From the NCBI RefSeq assembly GCF_024741815.1, contig NZ_CP102951.1:4664001-4728000 (forward strand): a stretch of 64,000 nucleotides of DNA. The letters run 5' to 3'. Below are positions 26,408 through 35,039 of this stretch, in pieces. The stretch comes from Pseudomonas sp. LS1212 (GTDB lineage: Bacteria; Pseudomonadota; Gammaproteobacteria; Pseudomonadales; Pseudomonadaceae). Each line of letters starts with the position of its first letter. Position 1 is the stretch's first letter. Made by a program: the position numbers and the translations under genes. The notes below the pieces were generated by a model. That model searched no databases, was not told where the DNA came from, and saw nothing but the letters and a program-made list of their open reading frames with translations.

Positions 26408-27384
26408 AACAGAGCCACTTCGAAGAGCAGCATGGGCAGGCCTGGCAGGCCTTTGCTCAACTGCTCGATAGCCTGGAACGCAACGACGCCAGCCCCACGG
26501 CCTGCGAAACCTTCGCCGCGCAATATCGCCACCTGTGCCAGCACCTGGCCCTGGCCCAGGAGCGTGGTTACAGCAGCCACCTGGTCGACACCCTGCAGCA
26601 TCTGGCCATGCGCGGTCATCAACAATTCTATCGCCATCGCAGCCACCTGGGTGCCAGCACACTGCAGTTTGTGCTGGCCGGGTTTCCCTGCCTGGTGCGG
26701 GCCCAATGGCGTTTCGTGGCGTTGGCCGGCCTGTTGTTCTTCGGCAGCCTGCTGATCACCGCAATGCTGGTCTATCTGTTCCCCGACCTGGTCTATAGCG
26801 TGATCACCCCGCAACAGGTGGTCGAGATGGAGTCGATGTACGATCCCGACCAGAGCCGACTCGGCCGGCTGGCCGAACGCCAGTCCAGCGAGGACTGGAT
26901 GATGTTCGGCTACTACATCATGAATAACATCGGCATCGCCTTTCAAACCTTCGCCAGTGGGTTGCTGCTGGGTGTGGGCAGTCTTTTTTACCTGCTCTTC
27001 AACGGCCTGATGATCGGAGCGGTCGCCGGTCATCTTACGGAAATCGGCTACGGGCCAGGCTTCTGGCCATTCGTCATTGGCCACGGCGCCTTCGAACTAA
27101 GCGCTATCGCCCTGGCCGGGGCGGCAGGCCTGAAACTGGGCTGGGCCGTCCTGGCGCCCGGCCAGCTGTCTCGCGGCGAAGCATTGCGAGGCGCGGCCAT
27201 TGTCTGCGTGCAGTTGATCTATGGAGTATTGATATTCCTCTTGATCGCCGCTTTCATCGAGGCGTACTGGTCATCGAAGACGGCGATCCAGGCACCGCTC
27301 AAATATGCGGTGGGTGCCGGATTGTGGTTGCTGGTCGGCACTTATCTTGGCTTTGCCGGAAGAATGCCGCATGCGCCTGACTGA
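26404..27384 (+). CDS. SpoIIM/DUF95-like membrane protein
   Basis: This 326-residue protein has a soluble N-terminal segment (about 1-95) rich in Gln and His, then six or so membrane helices. GHGAFELSAIALAGAAGL near residue 228 is the hallmark of the stage II sporulation protein M family. Pseudomonas does not sporulate, so the name is only a fold label. The start codon overlaps the RDD stop, and the end overlaps the next gene by 14 bases. It probably forms part of a membrane complex with the other operon products. Confidence 0.85.
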   Translation: MKQSHFEEQHGQAWQAFAQLLDSLERNDASPTACETFAAQYRHLCQHLALAQERGYSSHLVDTLQHLAMRGHQQFYRHRSHLGASTLQFVLAGFPCLVRAQWRFVALAGLLFFGSLLITAMLVYLFPDLVYSVITPQQVVEMESMYDPDQSRLGRLAERQSSEDWMMFGYYIMNNIGIAFQTFASGLLLGVGSLFYLLFNGLMIGAVAGHLTEIGYGPGFWPFVIGHGAFELSAIALAGAAGLKLGWAVLAPGQLSRGEALRGAAIVCVQLIYGVLIFLLIAAFIEAYWSSKTAIQAPLKYAVGAGLWLLVGTYLGFAGRMPHAPD

Positions 27385-28891
27385 AGCCCGTGTAGTCATC
27401 GGCCCGCGAACGCCCTGGGAAGCAATGGACCTGGGTGTGCTGCTGGCCCAGCGTCACCGCCACCTGCTGATGCTCAGCTGGGCGGCCGTGAGCCTGCCAA
27501 TCTTTGCCTTGCTCTGCGTGTTGCTCTGGGACTTCCCTTCCCTCGTACTCCTGCTGTTCTGGTGGTTGAAGCCGGCCTTCGAGCGTTTGTCGCTCTACAT
27601 TCTGTCCCAGACCTTGTTCGGCGAACCGCCAAGTCTGGGCCAGGCGCTACGCCAATGGCCGTCTTTGCTCAAACCGCAACTGCTGGCCAGCCTGACTTGG
27701 CGTCGCTTTAGCCTCAGTCGCAGTTTCAGCCTGCCGGTGATACAACTCGAGAAACTGGCCGGCCAAGCCCGACTGCACCGCCTGGCGGTCCTGCGTAAAC
27801 GCAACCTGGGGGCGGCGCGCTGGCTGACCGTGCTCGGAATGGCCCTGGAAATCGTCCTGTGGCTGGGCTCGATGACCCTGCTCTACCTGCTGCTGCCACA
27901 ACAGATCGCTCTGGACTGGGACTGGCAACAATTACTGGAAATTGCCGATGGCAACTGGCTTTGGCTCGAGCATCTGACCAATGCCTTCTATGCCCTGATC
28001 CTGGTTTTCTGGGGGCCGATCTATGTCGCCTGTGGCTTCAGCCTCTACCTGAACCGGCGCACCACCCTGGAGGCGTGGGACATCGAACTGGTTCTTCGTG
28101 GGCTGCGCCAGCGCCTGAACGGCCTGGCGGTGCTCCTGGTCACTGTTTCACTGTCGATGGGCCTGGCGCCGTGGAGCTGGGCCACACTGCCGGTTGATTC
28201 CCCGCAAAGCCCTCGCTTGCAACAGCAAGCCCTGGACAGCCAGACCGCGCACCGGGAAATCAATGCGATCATAGACAAACCACCGTTTCGCAACAGCGAA
28301 ACGGTCACCCGTTGGCGCCTCGACCATGAACCGAAGACAGGCGGCAGGCCCAGGTTCCTTGGTCAATGGTTCGAACATCTGGACAGTCACGCCCTGGCCC
28401 TGGTTGCGCGGACACTGGAAGGGCTGCTCTGGAGCGCCCTGATCGGATTGCTGGCTCTGCTTGCCTGGCGCTACCGCCAGTGGATCGAAACCTTCGTCGG
28501 CAGGCGGCCTGCGGCCAAACCCACAGCCAGCCCCGCTCCACGGCAACTGTTCGGCTTGCAGGTTTCTGCGCAAAGCCTGCCCGACGACGTCGCCGGCCAT
28601 GCCGAACAACTCTGGCAAAACCACCCCCGCGAAGCCCTCGGCCTGCTCTACCGGGCACTGCTGAGCCGTCTGCTCAGCGACTACCGGCTGCCAATCAAAC
28701 AGGCCGATACCGAAGCTGAGGTGCTGCAACAGGTCCTCGGTCTCGGGCAGCCGGCCCTCAGCGACTTCAGCTCACGCCTGACCCGACACTGGCAGGCACT
28801 GGCCTATGGGCATCGACTACCGGATGCGCACGTGCAACACGATCTTTGCGATGGCTGGCGACAGCTCTTCGACACCGGAGCAAGGCGATGA
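27371..28891 (+). CDS. DUF4129-domain membrane protein
   Basis: The protein has 506 residues. N-terminal and middle membrane helices (around residues 30-75, 150-175, 205-235 and 260-280) precede a periplasmic or cytosolic loop and another helix near residue 365. The C-terminal 110 residues are a DUF4129 domain (HPREALGLLYRALLSRLLSDY). DUF4129 also ends the transglutaminase-like protein TgpA, but no transglutaminase domain is present here. The ATG at 27371 lies inside the preceding gene. It overlaps the DUF4350 gene by 4 bases (ATGA). Confidence 0.82.
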   Translation: MRLTEARVVIGPRTPWEAMDLGVLLAQRHRHLLMLSWAAVSLPIFALLCVLLWDFPSLVLLLFWWLKPAFERLSLYILSQTLFGEPPSLGQALRQWPSLLKPQLLASLTWRRFSLSRSFSLPVIQLEKLAGQARLHRLAVLRKRNLGAARWLTVLGMALEIVLWLGSMTLLYLLLPQQIALDWDWQQLLEIADGNWLWLEHLTNAFYALILVFWGPIYVACGFSLYLNRRTTLEAWDIELVLRGLRQRLNGLAVLLVTVSLSMGLAPWSWATLPVDSPQSPRLQQQALDSQTAHREINAIIDKPPFRNSETVTRWRLDHEPKTGGRPRFLGQWFEHLDSHALALVARTLEGLLWSALIGLLALLAWRYRQWIETFVGRRPAAKPTASPAPRQLFGLQVSAQSLPDDVAGHAEQLWQNHPREALGLLYRALLSRLLSDYRLPIKQADTEAEVLQQVLGLGQPALSDFSSRLTRHWQALAYGHRLPDAHVQHDLCDGWRQLFDTGARR

Positions 28892-30048
28892 TCCGGCGCC
28901 CGGCGGTAGTGCTCGGCCTGCTGTTGTGCCTGGCCATCGGTTTGTTCGCCACGTACCTGTATCGGCATCTGCAGCCCTACCAGGCCATCATCGAGCACGG
29001 CCCCTCACCCGAGGCGCAAAACAACCCGTACCTGGCAGCCGAACAGTTCATGCGTCAGCGTGGGCTCGTGGTGGCGCGGGCCGACGGGCTGGATGTATTG
29101 CCGCAACTGCCGCCCGCACGCAGCAGCCTGCTGTTGCTCGGCAATCGCCAGCAAATGGCCCCGGGTCAGGTCGAACAGTTGTTGCATTGGGTAGTGGCCG
29201 GCGGGCGACTGCTGTTCGTCGCCGAGGCGCTGTGGGATGAGGACCGCGGCGCAAGTGGCGACCTGCTGCTCGATCGCTTGAACCTGCGCCAATACCTCAG
29301 CGCGGACTTGCCGCAGGCGTCCGCTGAGCCAGAACAGACATTCCCGCGCCTGACCCAGTTCTATCCGAAAAACGAACAGGCGCCCGCCTACTTCAGCTTC
29401 GACCCGGACTACCATCTTGAAGACCCCGACAAACAGGCCTCGTCCAGGGCCAGCAGCGGTGTATCTACCCACATGATGCAACTGCCCTATGGCCTGGGCC
29501 TGATCACCGTCGTCACGGACAGCGAACTCTGGCACAACCGGGCCATCGGCCGGTATGACAATGCCTGGCTGCTCTGGTATTTGAATCAGGGCCGTAAGGT
29601 GACGCTGGTGATGCGGGCCGAACACGAGGATCTGCTGACCCTGCTGTTGCGCCATTTCCCCCAGGCCCTGGCCGCCTTGCTGATGCTGATCGTGCTGCTC
29701 GTCTGGCGCCTGGCCATGCGTCAGGGGCCGGTCCGGCAGCCGCCTCCGCTGGCCAGACGCCAATTGCAGGAACACTTGAGCGCCAGCGCCGATTTCCTGC
29801 TGCGTCACAACGGCCAGGCAACACTCATTCAAGCCCTGCAGCAGGACATCCTGCGCCGTGCCCGGCACCGCCATCCCGGCTTCGAAAGGCTTGGCGAGGC
29901 CGAGCAGCGCCAGGTACTGGCCCGATTGACGCAACAGCCGGCCCAAGCCATCGGCCAAGCCTTGAGCCCACCCCTCGAACATCGCCTTTCCAGTACTGAC
30001 TTCAGCCATCAGGTTGCCCACCTGCAATCCCTCAGGAATGCCCTATGA
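28888..30048 (+). CDS. DUF4350-domain protein
   Basis: This 386-residue protein has one N-terminal membrane anchor (residues 7-26), an extracytoplasmic DUF4350 domain with a Rossmann/GATase-like look (SSLLLLGNRQQMAPGQVEQLL, GGRLLFVAEALWDE), and a second membrane helix near residue 252. The C-terminal 110 residues are Arg- and Gln-rich and cytosolic. There is no obvious catalytic residue. It is overlapped on both sides (ATGA with DUF4129 and with MoxR), so it is clearly part of the same operon. Function unknown. Confidence 0.8.
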   Translation: MIRRPAVVLGLLLCLAIGLFATYLYRHLQPYQAIIEHGPSPEAQNNPYLAAEQFMRQRGLVVARADGLDVLPQLPPARSSLLLLGNRQQMAPGQVEQLLHWVVAGGRLLFVAEALWDEDRGASGDLLLDRLNLRQYLSADLPQASAEPEQTFPRLTQFYPKNEQAPAYFSFDPDYHLEDPDKQASSRASSGVSTHMMQLPYGLGLITVVTDSELWHNRAIGRYDNAWLLWYLNQGRKVTLVMRAEHEDLLTLLLRHFPQALAALLMLIVLLVWRLAMRQGPVRQPPPLARRQLQEHLSASADFLLRHNGQATLIQALQQDILRRARHRHPGFERLGEAEQRQVLARLTQQPAQAIGQALSPPLEHRLSSTDFSHQVAHLQSLRNAL

Positions 30049-31070
30049 GCGACGCCCCACGCGAACCCGACGCCCCGTCCGACTCCATCGCGCCCCAGGA
30101 GCATGTGGCCCAGCAACGCCAGCGCGCTTCGCGGTTGGCCCAGGCCTTGCGCCAGGAGTTGCAAAAGGTGCTGATCGGACAGTCGGCAATCATTGACGAT
30201 GTCTTGACCGCCCTGATAGCCGGTGGGCATGTACTGCTCGAAGGCGTTCCCGGCCTGGGCAAAACCTTGTTGGTCAGGGCCCTGGCCCGCTCCTTCGGCG
30301 GCGACTTCGCCCGCATTCAATTCACGCCGGACCTCATGCCCAGCGATGTCACCGGGCATGCGATCTACGACCGGCAGAGCGAACAGTTCAAGTTACGCAA
30401 GGGACCGCTATTCACCCACTTGCTGCTGGCCGACGAAATCAATCGGGCACCGGCCAAGACCCAGGCCGCCCTGCTCGAAGCCATGCAAGAGCGCCAGGTC
30501 ACGCTGGAAGGTCGCGCGCTGCCGATTGCCAAGCCGTTCATGGTTTTGGCCACCCAGAACCCGATCGAACAGGAAGGCACCTACCCCTTGCCCGAAAGCG
30601 AACTCGACCGCTTCATGTTGAAGCTGCGCATGGACTACCCCGACGCCGAGCAAGAACTGGAAATGGTGCGCCAGGTCACCCGCTCGGCCCGTGCCGACAT
30701 GCTCGACGTACAATCGCCGCGCATTGTCCTGCAAGCCAAGGATGTCATTGCCCTGCAACGCATCGCCAGCGAGCTGCCGCTCGATGGGCAAGTGCTCGAC
30801 TATGCGGTGCAACTGGCCCGGGCCACGCGCACCTGGCCGGGGTTGTCGATCGGCGCCGGCCCCCGCGCCTCCATTGCACTGGCTCGCTGTGCACGGGCCA
30901 GGGCCTTGCTGCGCGGTGGAGAGTTCGTGCTTCCCGATGACGTCAAGGCCTGTGCGCTGGCGGTACTGCGCCACCGGGTACGACTGGCGCCGGAACTGGA
31001 TATCGAAGGCCTTTCGGTCGATCAGGTGCTCACGCAATTGCTCGACCAGGTTCCGGCCCCCCGAGCATGA
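30045..31070 (+). CDS. MoxR-family AAA+ ATPase
   Basis: The ATPase has 341 residues. Walker A is GVPGLGKT (about 67-74), Walker B LLLADEINRAP (near 130), sensor 1 ATQNP (near 169), and the C-terminal lid domain follows. MoxR ATPases act as chaperones that insert metals or mature partner proteins carrying VWA domains. The partner is likely the DUF58 protein encoded 13 bases downstream. The start overlaps the DUF4350 stop. Confidence 0.92.
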   Translation: MSDAPREPDAPSDSIAPQEHVAQQRQRASRLAQALRQELQKVLIGQSAIIDDVLTALIAGGHVLLEGVPGLGKTLLVRALARSFGGDFARIQFTPDLMPSDVTGHAIYDRQSEQFKLRKGPLFTHLLLADEINRAPAKTQAALLEAMQERQVTLEGRALPIAKPFMVLATQNPIEQEGTYPLPESELDRFMLKLRMDYPDAEQELEMVRQVTRSARADMLDVQSPRIVLQAKDVIALQRIASELPLDGQVLDYAVQLARATRTWPGLSIGAGPRASIALARCARARALLRGGEFVLPDDVKACALAVLRHRVRLAPELDIEGLSVDQVLTQLLDQVPAPRA

Positions 31071-31083
31071 GGTCGCCTACGGC

Positions 31084-32415
31084 ATGAAACCGTCCCGCCT
31101 GCTGATTCACTGGATAGCAGTCCTGTGCCTGCTGGCCACCCTGCTTGGCAGCCTCATGGCGCTCGAGGTGCCTGTGCCCACGTACAGCGATGCAATCGCT
31201 TGGGGACTGTTGCTGGGGCTGTTTCTGCTCGGCCTGCTCGATGCTGTCCTGCTGTTGCGCCTGCCCTCGCCTGCGCTGCAACGGCAATTACCCGGTAGCC
31301 TGGCGCTTGGCCGGGTCAATGAAGTCAGGGTCGATATTCACCACGAATATCGCAAACCGCTGCGTCTGACATTCTTCGATCATGTGCCGGAGGGTCTGGG
31401 CTTTGAATGTCTGCCGCAATCGATCGAACTGCAACCAGGCCAGGACGGCCAACTGGGCTACCGGCTGCGACCGCTGCGACGCGGGGCGTTCGCCTTCGCC
31501 CGCGCCGAGATTGCTCTGCCCAGCCCGCTGGGGCTCTGGATCGCTCGACGCTGCCTGCCGCTGGCCGACAGCACGCGGGTCTACCCGGACTTCGCCCGGC
31601 TCTACAAGGCGCAATTGCTGGCGGTGGACAACTGGCTGAGCCAACTGGGCGTACGTCAGCAGCAGCGCCGCGGCCAGGGCATGGAGTTTCATCAACTACG
31701 CGAGTTCCGCGAAGGTGACAGCCTGCGCCAGATCGACTGGAAGGCCACGGCCAGGCAACGTACGCCGATTGCACGGGAATACCAGGACGAACGCGACCAG
31801 CAGATCATGTTCCTGATCGACTGCGGCCGACGCATGCGCAGTCTGGATGGCGAGCTTTCACATTTCGACCACGCACTCAATGCCTGCCTGCTGCTCAGTT
31901 ATATCGCCTTGCGCCAGGGTGATGCCGTGGGGCTGGCGACCCTTGCCAGCGATCAACCGCGTTACCTGGCACCCGTCAAGGGACCCAGCCAGCTCAAGGT
32001 GCTGCTCAATGCCGTGCATGACCTGGACAGCAGCCCACGGGCAACCGACTTCAGCGCGGCTGCCAGCCAGATCCTGGTCCGGCAGAAGCGCCGCGCATTG
32101 GTGATCCTGATCACCAACCTGCGCGATGACGACGATGATGAGCTGCTGTCGGCAGCCCGACGCATAGGTCGCCAGCACCGGGTGCTGATCGTGAGCCTGC
32201 GCGAAAACGTTCTCGATACCCTGCGGCACATGCCGGTGCAAACGGCTCGGGAAGCGCTCGCCTACTGCGGCGCCATCGACTATCTGAATGCCCGCGATGC
32301 CCTGCACGATCACTTCGAGGCACAGGACATCGCCGTGCTCGATTGCCGTGCTGGCGAATTGGAGGCCGGGTTGATATCGCGGTATCTGGGCTGGAAAAAG
32401 GCCGGTACGCTCTAG
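31084..32415 (+). CDS. DUF58-domain protein with a VWA-like fold
   Basis: This 443-residue protein has two N-terminal membrane helices (about 8-27 and 36-57), a beta-rich segment, the DUF58 core (LREFREGDSLRQIDWKATAR at about 210-230) and a VWA-like domain. The usual metal-site motif D-x-S-x-S is replaced by DCGRRM at residue 246, so a normal MIDAS is unlikely. It is the last gene of the six-gene operon and the probable MoxR client. I chose ATG 31084, 13 bases after the MoxR stop. Function is not established. Confidence 0.87.
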   Translation: MKPSRLLIHWIAVLCLLATLLGSLMALEVPVPTYSDAIAWGLLLGLFLLGLLDAVLLLRLPSPALQRQLPGSLALGRVNEVRVDIHHEYRKPLRLTFFDHVPEGLGFECLPQSIELQPGQDGQLGYRLRPLRRGAFAFARAEIALPSPLGLWIARRCLPLADSTRVYPDFARLYKAQLLAVDNWLSQLGVRQQQRRGQGMEFHQLREFREGDSLRQIDWKATARQRTPIAREYQDERDQQIMFLIDCGRRMRSLDGELSHFDHALNACLLLSYIALRQGDAVGLATLASDQPRYLAPVKGPSQLKVLLNAVHDLDSSPRATDFSAAASQILVRQKRRALVILITNLRDDDDDELLSAARRIGRQHRVLIVSLRENVLDTLRHMPVQTAREALAYCGAIDYLNARDALHDHFEAQDIAVLDCRAGELEAGLISRYLGWKKAGTL

Positions 32416-32434
32416 GCCGGTACGCGCTGGGGTG

Positions 32435-32794
32435 TCAGGCTGAAGCGCTCAGCGGATAGAAACTGAAATAGCGGCGCAAGGCACCGACCAGTTGCTCATA
32501 CTCCTTGGGCGCCTGCAGCAACATGAAACCTGAATCGTAGTGACCCGGAGTGGCATCTTCATGGCACCAGAGGCAGCTGGCGGTCAGGTCTATCGTCTGC
32601 ACCGCACCTCCACGGGCAGGGATTTTCAGTTGCAATTCGAAGTCCGGCCCGACCAGCAACGGAAGGTTGCTGATCAGCATCAACCCGTCTTCCGAGACAT
32701 TACCCAAGTAGCCGATCTGCTGATCGGTAAAGCGGTTGAAAACCTTGAGGAAGTAAGGGAGCTGATGGCGCTCGATGTGACGTTCGGTAAACAT
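32435..32794 (-). CDS. PilZ-domain protein (c-di-GMP effector)
   Basis: The protein has 119 residues from ATG 32794. The c-di-GMP-binding RxxxR appears as RHIER at the N-terminus and the second motif (D/N)xSxxG as NVSEDG, correctly spaced. It should be a stand-alone cytosolic c-di-GMP reader; the target is unknown. Upstream in-frame codons (to 32896) do not fit the family. It converges with the DUF58 operon and lies near a diguanylate cyclase and BifA, although these are not in one operon. Confidence 0.8.
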   Translation of the reverse strand: MFTERHIERHQLPYFLKVFNRFTDQQIGYLGNVSEDGLMLISNLPLLVGPDFELQLKIPARGGAVQTIDLTASCLWCHEDATPGHYDSGFMLLQAPKEYEQLVGALRRYFSFYPLSASA

Positions 32795-32921
32795 GCTGAT
32801 ATCGCTGTCGATGACCCTTGAGTAGGGTCGCACTAGTGCTGCGGGTGTAAAGCCGCTCACTAACAAGCCTAGCGCAAACTGGCGACCGAGCCACAAAACC
32901 GCCTCGATTCTTTAGTACTAT

Positions 32922-33296
32922 TCAGAGCGGTACCGGCCGGGCAATCGCGGCTTGACCGGTGCGATGGCGCCCCAATTGCTCAAGCGTCTGCAGGCGTGCC
33001 CGTGAGCGAAACGCGTACTCGCTGTCAGGGTACTGACTGATGATGAACTGATAGGTCTGGGCAGCGTCGAGATAGTATTTCTGGCGCTCCAGGCACAACC
33101 CGCGCAACATCGACACTTGCGGCTGTATATAAGGTCGCGCCCGGCTGGTGCGCTCGACCTGGGACAGTTCGAGCATGACGCGTTCGCAATTGCCCCGGTC
33201 ATAAGAACGGTAGGCATTGTTCAGATGATGGTCCATCGACCAACGGGTGCAGCCGACGACACTGGCCGCCAGGGCTAAAACGATCAAGACTCGCAT
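32922..33296 (-). CDS. small TPR-like lipoprotein
   Basis: The 124-residue protein starts MRVLIVLALAASVVGC, a lipoprotein signal with the lipobox VVGC. The mature part is helical with tetratricopeptide-like spacing (NAYRSYDRGNCERVMLEL; YYLDAAQTYQFIISQYP). It is probably held at the outer or inner membrane. Similar small lipoproteins are conserved beside pykA in Pseudomonas as far as I recall; I cannot assign a role. Confidence 0.7.
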   Translation of the reverse strand: MRVLIVLALAASVVGCTRWSMDHHLNNAYRSYDRGNCERVMLELSQVERTSRARPYIQPQVSMLRGLCLERQKYYLDAAQTYQFIISQYPDSEYAFRSRARLQTLEQLGRHRTGQAAIARPVPL

Positions 33297-33485
33297 GGGT
33301 ATCTCCTGTGCTCTGCAGTGTATCGACCTGAACGGGGAAATCTTCAAGAGCAATTGCCGGGCTGCTGCAGGACGATCGATGAGCAGTTTCCTTGAATCGG
33401 GCAATTGCAAGGTAGTGAAGAGGAACAATGACTACAGACTTATTGAGGAGTAGCCTCGGCTGCGATCCAATAGAGGAGTCAGTGC

Positions 33486-34937
33486 ATGACCGTCCGTCGT
33501 ACCAAAATCGTCGCTACCCTTGGCCCTGCCAGTAACTCGCCGGAAGTTCTCGAACAGTTGATCCTGGCCGGACTTGATGTTGCCCGTCTGAACTTTTCCC
33601 ACGGCACGCCCGAAGAGCACAAGGCGCGCGCCCGCCTGGTCCGGGACACAGCTGCCAAGCATGGCCGCCATGTCGCGCTGCTCGGTGACCTGCAAGGCCC
33701 GAAAATCCGTATCGCCAAGTTCACCGACAAACGGATTGAACTGAAAGTCGGCGACCGCTTCACCTTCTCGACCACTCACCCGCTGACGGCCGGGACCCAG
33801 GACATCGTCGGCATCGACTATCCGGATCTGGTCAAGGATTGCGGTGTCGGTGACGAACTGCTGCTCGACGACGGCCGCGTGGTCATGCGCGTGGAAACCG
33901 CCACCGCCGATGCACTGCACTGCTCGGTACTGATTGGCGGCCCGCTGTCGGACCACAAAGGCATCAACCGCCGTGGTGGCGGCCTGACCGCTCCGGCACT
34001 GACCGAAAAAGACAAGGCTGACATCAAGCTGGCCGCGGAAATGGAACTGGACTACCTCGCCGTGTCCTTCCCCCGCGATGCGTCCGACATGGAATACGCC
34101 CGTCGCCTGCGTGACGAAGCCGGCGGTACCGCCTGGCTGGTGGCCAAGATCGAGCGTGCCGAAGCCGTGGCCGACGACGAAACCCTGGATGGCCTGATCC
34201 GCGCCAGTGATGCGGTCATGGTGGCCCGTGGCGACCTGGGCGTGGAAATCGGCGACGCCGAGCTGGTCGGCATCCAGAAGAAAATCATTCTGCATGCCCG
34301 CCGCCACAACAAGGCAGTGATCACCGCGACCCAGATGATGGAGTCGATGATCCAGAACCCGATGCCAACTCGTGCCGAAGTGTCCGACGTGGCCAACGCC
34401 GTGCTCGACTACACCGACGCGGTAATGCTTTCGGCCGAAAGCGCCGCAGGTTCCTACCCTATCGAAGCGGTCCAGGCCATGGCACGGATCTGCGTCGGCG
34501 CTGAAAAGCACCCGACCAGCAAACTGTCCAGCCACCGCATGGGCACCACCTTCAGCCGTTGCGACGAAAGCATCGCGCTGGCGGCCATGTACACCGCCAA
34601 CCACTTCCCGGGCGTGAAAGCGATCATCGCCTTGACCGAAAGCGGCTACACACCGCTGATCATGTCGCGGATCCGCTCCTCGATCCCGATCTTCGCCTTC
34701 TCCCCGCACCGCGAAACCCAGGCGCGCGTCGCCATGTTCCGTGGCGTCTACACCGTGCCATTCGACCCTGCCGCCCTGCCGGCGGACAAGGTCAGCCAGG
34801 CCGCCGTGGACGAGCTGCTCAAGCGTGGCGTGGTTCAGCAAGGTGACTGGGTGATCCTGACCAAGGGTGACAGCTATCACACCATTGGCGGCACCAACGG
34901 CATGAAGATCCTGCATGTCGGTGATCCGCTGGTGTAA
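33486..34937 (+). CDS. pykA: pyruvate kinase
   Basis: This protein of 483 residues converts phosphoenolpyruvate and ADP to pyruvate and ATP. It starts MTVRRTKIVATLGPAS, and carries the active-site Lys region (VAKIERAEAV), MVARGDLGVEI and the MLSAESAAG loop. The length and sequence match the PykA isozyme of P. putida. GAGGAG lies 9 bases before the ATG. The gene is followed by a strong terminator and has no operon partner. Confidence 0.96.
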   Translation: MTVRRTKIVATLGPASNSPEVLEQLILAGLDVARLNFSHGTPEEHKARARLVRDTAAKHGRHVALLGDLQGPKIRIAKFTDKRIELKVGDRFTFSTTHPLTAGTQDIVGIDYPDLVKDCGVGDELLLDDGRVVMRVETATADALHCSVLIGGPLSDHKGINRRGGGLTAPALTEKDKADIKLAAEMELDYLAVSFPRDASDMEYARRLRDEAGGTAWLVAKIERAEAVADDETLDGLIRASDAVMVARGDLGVEIGDAELVGIQKKIILHARRHNKAVITATQMMESMIQNPMPTRAEVSDVANAVLDYTDAVMLSAESAAGSYPIEAVQAMARICVGAEKHPTSKLSSHRMGTTFSRCDESIALAAMYTANHFPGVKAIIALTESGYTPLIMSRIRSSIPIFAFSPHRETQARVAMFRGVYTVPFDPAALPADKVSQAAVDELLKRGVVQQGDWVILTKGDSYHTIGGTNGMKILHVGDPLV

Positions 34938-34988
34938 ATCGGCTGGTCATTGCGGCCTCATCGCTGGCACGCGATAGGGCCAACACAA

Positions 34989-35017
34989 AGCCCCGCAGTT
35001 CACGCTGCGGGGCTTTT
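34989..35017 (+). terminator. Rho-independent terminator of pykA
   Basis: AGCCCCGCAG/CTGCGGGGCT with a six-base loop and a T-run, about 50 bases after the stop. Confidence 0.9.
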
Positions 35018-35039
35018 TCATTTATTGAATAACGCTGAA

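Noticed and set aside
33432..34916. 494-codon minus-strand frame opposite pykA
   Set aside because: It mirrors the high-GC third-position pattern of pykA and has no domain or start signal; pyruvate kinase is certain.
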